The notes under the pieces are model-generated. The model did not search any database. It saw only the letters and a list, made by a program, of their open reading frames with translations, and had not been told where the DNA came from. Shown here piece after piece: positions 62,231 to 64,000 of a stretch of 64,000 bases of DNA. Both the position numbers and the translations under genes were made by a program. The stretch's first letter is position 1. Every line of letters begins with the position of its first letter. Source of the DNA: Ceratothoa steindachneri (lineage: Eukaryota; Arthropoda; Malacostraca; Isopoda; Cymothoidae); assembly GCA_963969495.1 (NCBI GenBank), contig OZ018322.1:159116848-159180847 (forward strand). The letters run 5' to 3'.

Positions 62231-63170
62231 CAACAATGTAAACACGGGACACAATAAAATAAAATCCTATGCAATCACGTAGATGGCATTGATAATAAAT
62301 GCATATAAATGAGTCCACGGTCCAATTATTCAACCTTGCGTTTCTCAAGATAGATGACTCAATACAACCATATTTGCACATTTAAACCAGCGACCTATCC
62401 CAACTTACACAAGAGAGTGCGATAAAGAAACCTAAGTTAGACAATGTCACATAGTTCATTACAAGAGACCAGAACAACCCCAAAACATTGCTCAGAAATC
62501 AGCCAGAAAGTAAAAACAAATAAAGAGGCAAATAGCTGAAATAAGAGTTGACGGAGAAGCCTATCTAAACAACAGTGAAGGGATTGTTCTAGAAATCACT
62601 AGAAACGGGTACAACTCTCATTTAAATCAGAAATAACAGAATTAAAACCAACATAACCACGTTGTATAGCTTTAGAATCTTATATAGTGTAGAAAGAAAT
62701 GATAATTCTACACTGTTCCCATCGGAAAATAAATGCGATACCCTATAATATCTACACGCATTCTAAGAAAAATCCAGAATATAAAAATACCCATATAATC
62801 CAAAAATTGGCAACCACAAATATATTAGACAGGACTAGTACCACAGATTAACGTCTGTGGAGCTCCACTAGACAATTAATCTTAAACCAATATACACGAT
62901 ATTGGTTGAACATGCCGTGATTATGTCGAAAGATCTCCGACCTAATACAAAAAATGAAATAAATCAAATAACCATCAAGTTTGTTATAAACAACGATTTG
63001 ATGCAAGTAAGAAAAGAACTGCAGCATATTAACCCAATATTTCGTTAAAAAAGAAAAAGGAAAAGTAAAACCGAGATAACTTAAAGGATAAAAACAAAAA
63101 TTATAAAAGGTAAACGTGAGATAAAAAGCCCTAAAGAAGATACCAATTAAAGTTTAAATAAAGAAAACAA

Positions 63171-63840
63171 ATGCTGAATGCTCAAATGAGAACAAAGGCT
63201 CTAAACCATAAAAGGAATCACGTCGGTAAATTAATGATAATTAAGCTCTTGTTCACCACAACTTTTCTCCCTGCTGGAAATGCAATGTACGAGAAGCTAA
63301 ATGGTAGTCTCATGGACATTCTCAAAAAGGCATGGGCCTATCAACCTACTGAATGGCACCGTTTTATTCCGGTAGCTCTCTTTGCCTACCGTGAAATCCC
63401 CCATCGTACATTGGGATTTGCCCCATTTAAGCTTTTATATGGAAGGAACGTGAGAGGCCCCCTGATTATCCTAAAGGAATTCTATTGCAATTAGAAATTA
63501 AATCAAGATATGCGGTCTTCTTACTCATACCTTTTCGATTTAAAACAGAGGCTGAAAAAATGCACCGAAATTGCGTATCAGAACGACGACGTCAATTTGG
63601 TCAAGTATAAAACATAATCTGATTGCAAGTCCAAGGAAAGGAAGTTTAATACGGAGAAGAAGTTAAGCTACTCCTCCCTACGGACAACAACAAATTTTTA
63701 AGCTAATGGAAAGGCCCCTACCAAGTAGTCGAGATACATGGCCCCGTCAATTACCTCCTTAAAGCCCCTTTAGGAACAAAGGCTCTAACGTTTGAAACGA
63801 ATCACTAATTCAAACCAAATGAACCAAAATAAAAGGCAAC
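63171..63840 (+). pseudogene. Element C: integrase C-terminal half of an element A/B relative
   Basis: The frame at 63171-63494 reads LLFTTTFLPAGNAMYEKLNG with the catalytic-core Glu, then SLMDILKKAWAYQPTEWHRF, IPVALFAYREIPHRTLGFAP and FKLLYGRNVRG. These closely match element B (TTLYQTATNGACEKLN, EWHR, REIPHKTL-like, ELLYGRN). Past a stop, pieces at about 63640-63800 correspond to the tail module (LLLPTDNNKFL-like, then K-APYQVVEIHGPVNYLLK-like in broken frames). Only the end of the integrase is present, joined upstream to LINE copy 2 near 63230. What follows the tail cannot be judged because the window ends. Confidence 0.75.
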
Positions 63841-64000
63841 TTTGCACATCTAACTCATAATCACTCTCATCAAAATTATTTTAATATTCACTTTCGTCCT
63901 CTTATTATCATACACATCAACTGACATTATGTATACTTAAACTCCCTACAACCCCTATACTTTCACCAGTTTATGCTTCCTAATCCGAGGGAGAATCTAA
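63841..64000. other. AT-rich end of window
   Basis: The sequence after the integrase tail of element C is AT-rich, with no recognisable reverse transcriptase start in the 160 bp available. Confidence 0.4.

Larger units (their letters stand above)
59750..63100 (+). mobile_element. LINE copy 2, same family as the 22.8-kb copy, decayed
   Basis: ORF1 piece EMLEKNSLKPMWFPQDS (about 59920-59980) matches SMLMKNGLEPMKFPQNI of copy 1. Endonuclease pieces lie at about 60715-60890 (ELEDSSIAINVKLNSVDLVV, then MHGDLNT-like). The reverse transcriptase lies at about 61960-62230 and C-terminal pieces at 62440-63050 (FITRDQNNPKTLLRN, QIAEIRVDGEAYLNN, TLYSFRILYSVERN). The copy is very A-rich on the plus strand, as LINE sense strands often are, and is full of stops. 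Its 3' end is near the integrase fragment of element C. Boundaries are approximate. Confidence 0.65.

Overview
This window reads as AT-rich, intron-style intergenic DNA of an animal, most likely an arthropod and perhaps a crustacean (inference). There are no operons, Shine-Dalgarno sites or dense ORFs. Instead there are long AT-rich stretches, (TA)n microsatellites, a tRNA-derived SINE, and fragments of many eukaryotic transposable elements. I found no intact host protein-coding gene. Every long recognisable reading frame belongs to a transposon or a transposon-like multicopy family, and nearly all are broken by stops and frameshifts.

Layout. 1-7.8 kb: mostly featureless, with a C-terminal fragment of an orphan multicopy protein family (4.4-4.86 kb, minus). 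7.87-8.80 kb: a solo LTR with a perfect 5-bp target-site duplication. 11.49-14.78 kb: an internally deleted LTR retrotransposon (element A, minus) carrying the same LTR. 16.8-18.5 kb: a tRNA-Asp-like sequence, a Tc1-type transposase scrap and a SINE. 22.8-26.1 kb: a decayed non-LTR retrotransposon (LINE) with zinc-knuckle ORF1 and an endonuclease. 28.5-29.3 kb: a decayed Tc1 transposase with readable DD34E spacing. 33.6-36.5 kb: a second orphan multicopy family. 36.5-38.0 kb: a gag-PR-RT fragment of a conventional Ty3/gypsy element. 39.8-41.4 kb: a nearly full-length but frameshifted copy of the orphan family seen at 4.4 kb. 41.69-41.84 kb: a 154-bp mariner-type MITE. 43-51.6 kb: a large LTR retrotransposon (element B), with a 1,323-bp Tc1 element nested between its left LTR and gag and lying inside a (TA)n tract. 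53.7-55.9 kb: a LINE (minus) with an internal tandem duplication of its reverse transcriptase. 56.9-58.3 kb: a GC-richer non-coding island of tandem repeats with hairpins. 59.75-63.1 kb: a second copy of the 23-kb LINE. 63.2-63.83 kb: the integrase end of a third relative of elements A and B.

The most interesting signal is the gene order of element B. Its polyprotein runs gag, zinc knuckle, protease, integrase with a GPY/F-like tail, then a Ty3/gypsy-type reverse transcriptase and RNase H. This is the Ty1/copia order on a gypsy-type element, the arrangement known from the Gmr1 group. Element A supports the protease-integrase adjacency independently, and element C supplies a third integrase tail. 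Other noteworthy signals are two orphan multicopy protein families without an assigned transposon class, a solo LTR with intact target duplication, nested insertions, a possible picorna-like protease scrap near 20.7 kb, and a hairpin-bearing tandem repeat array.
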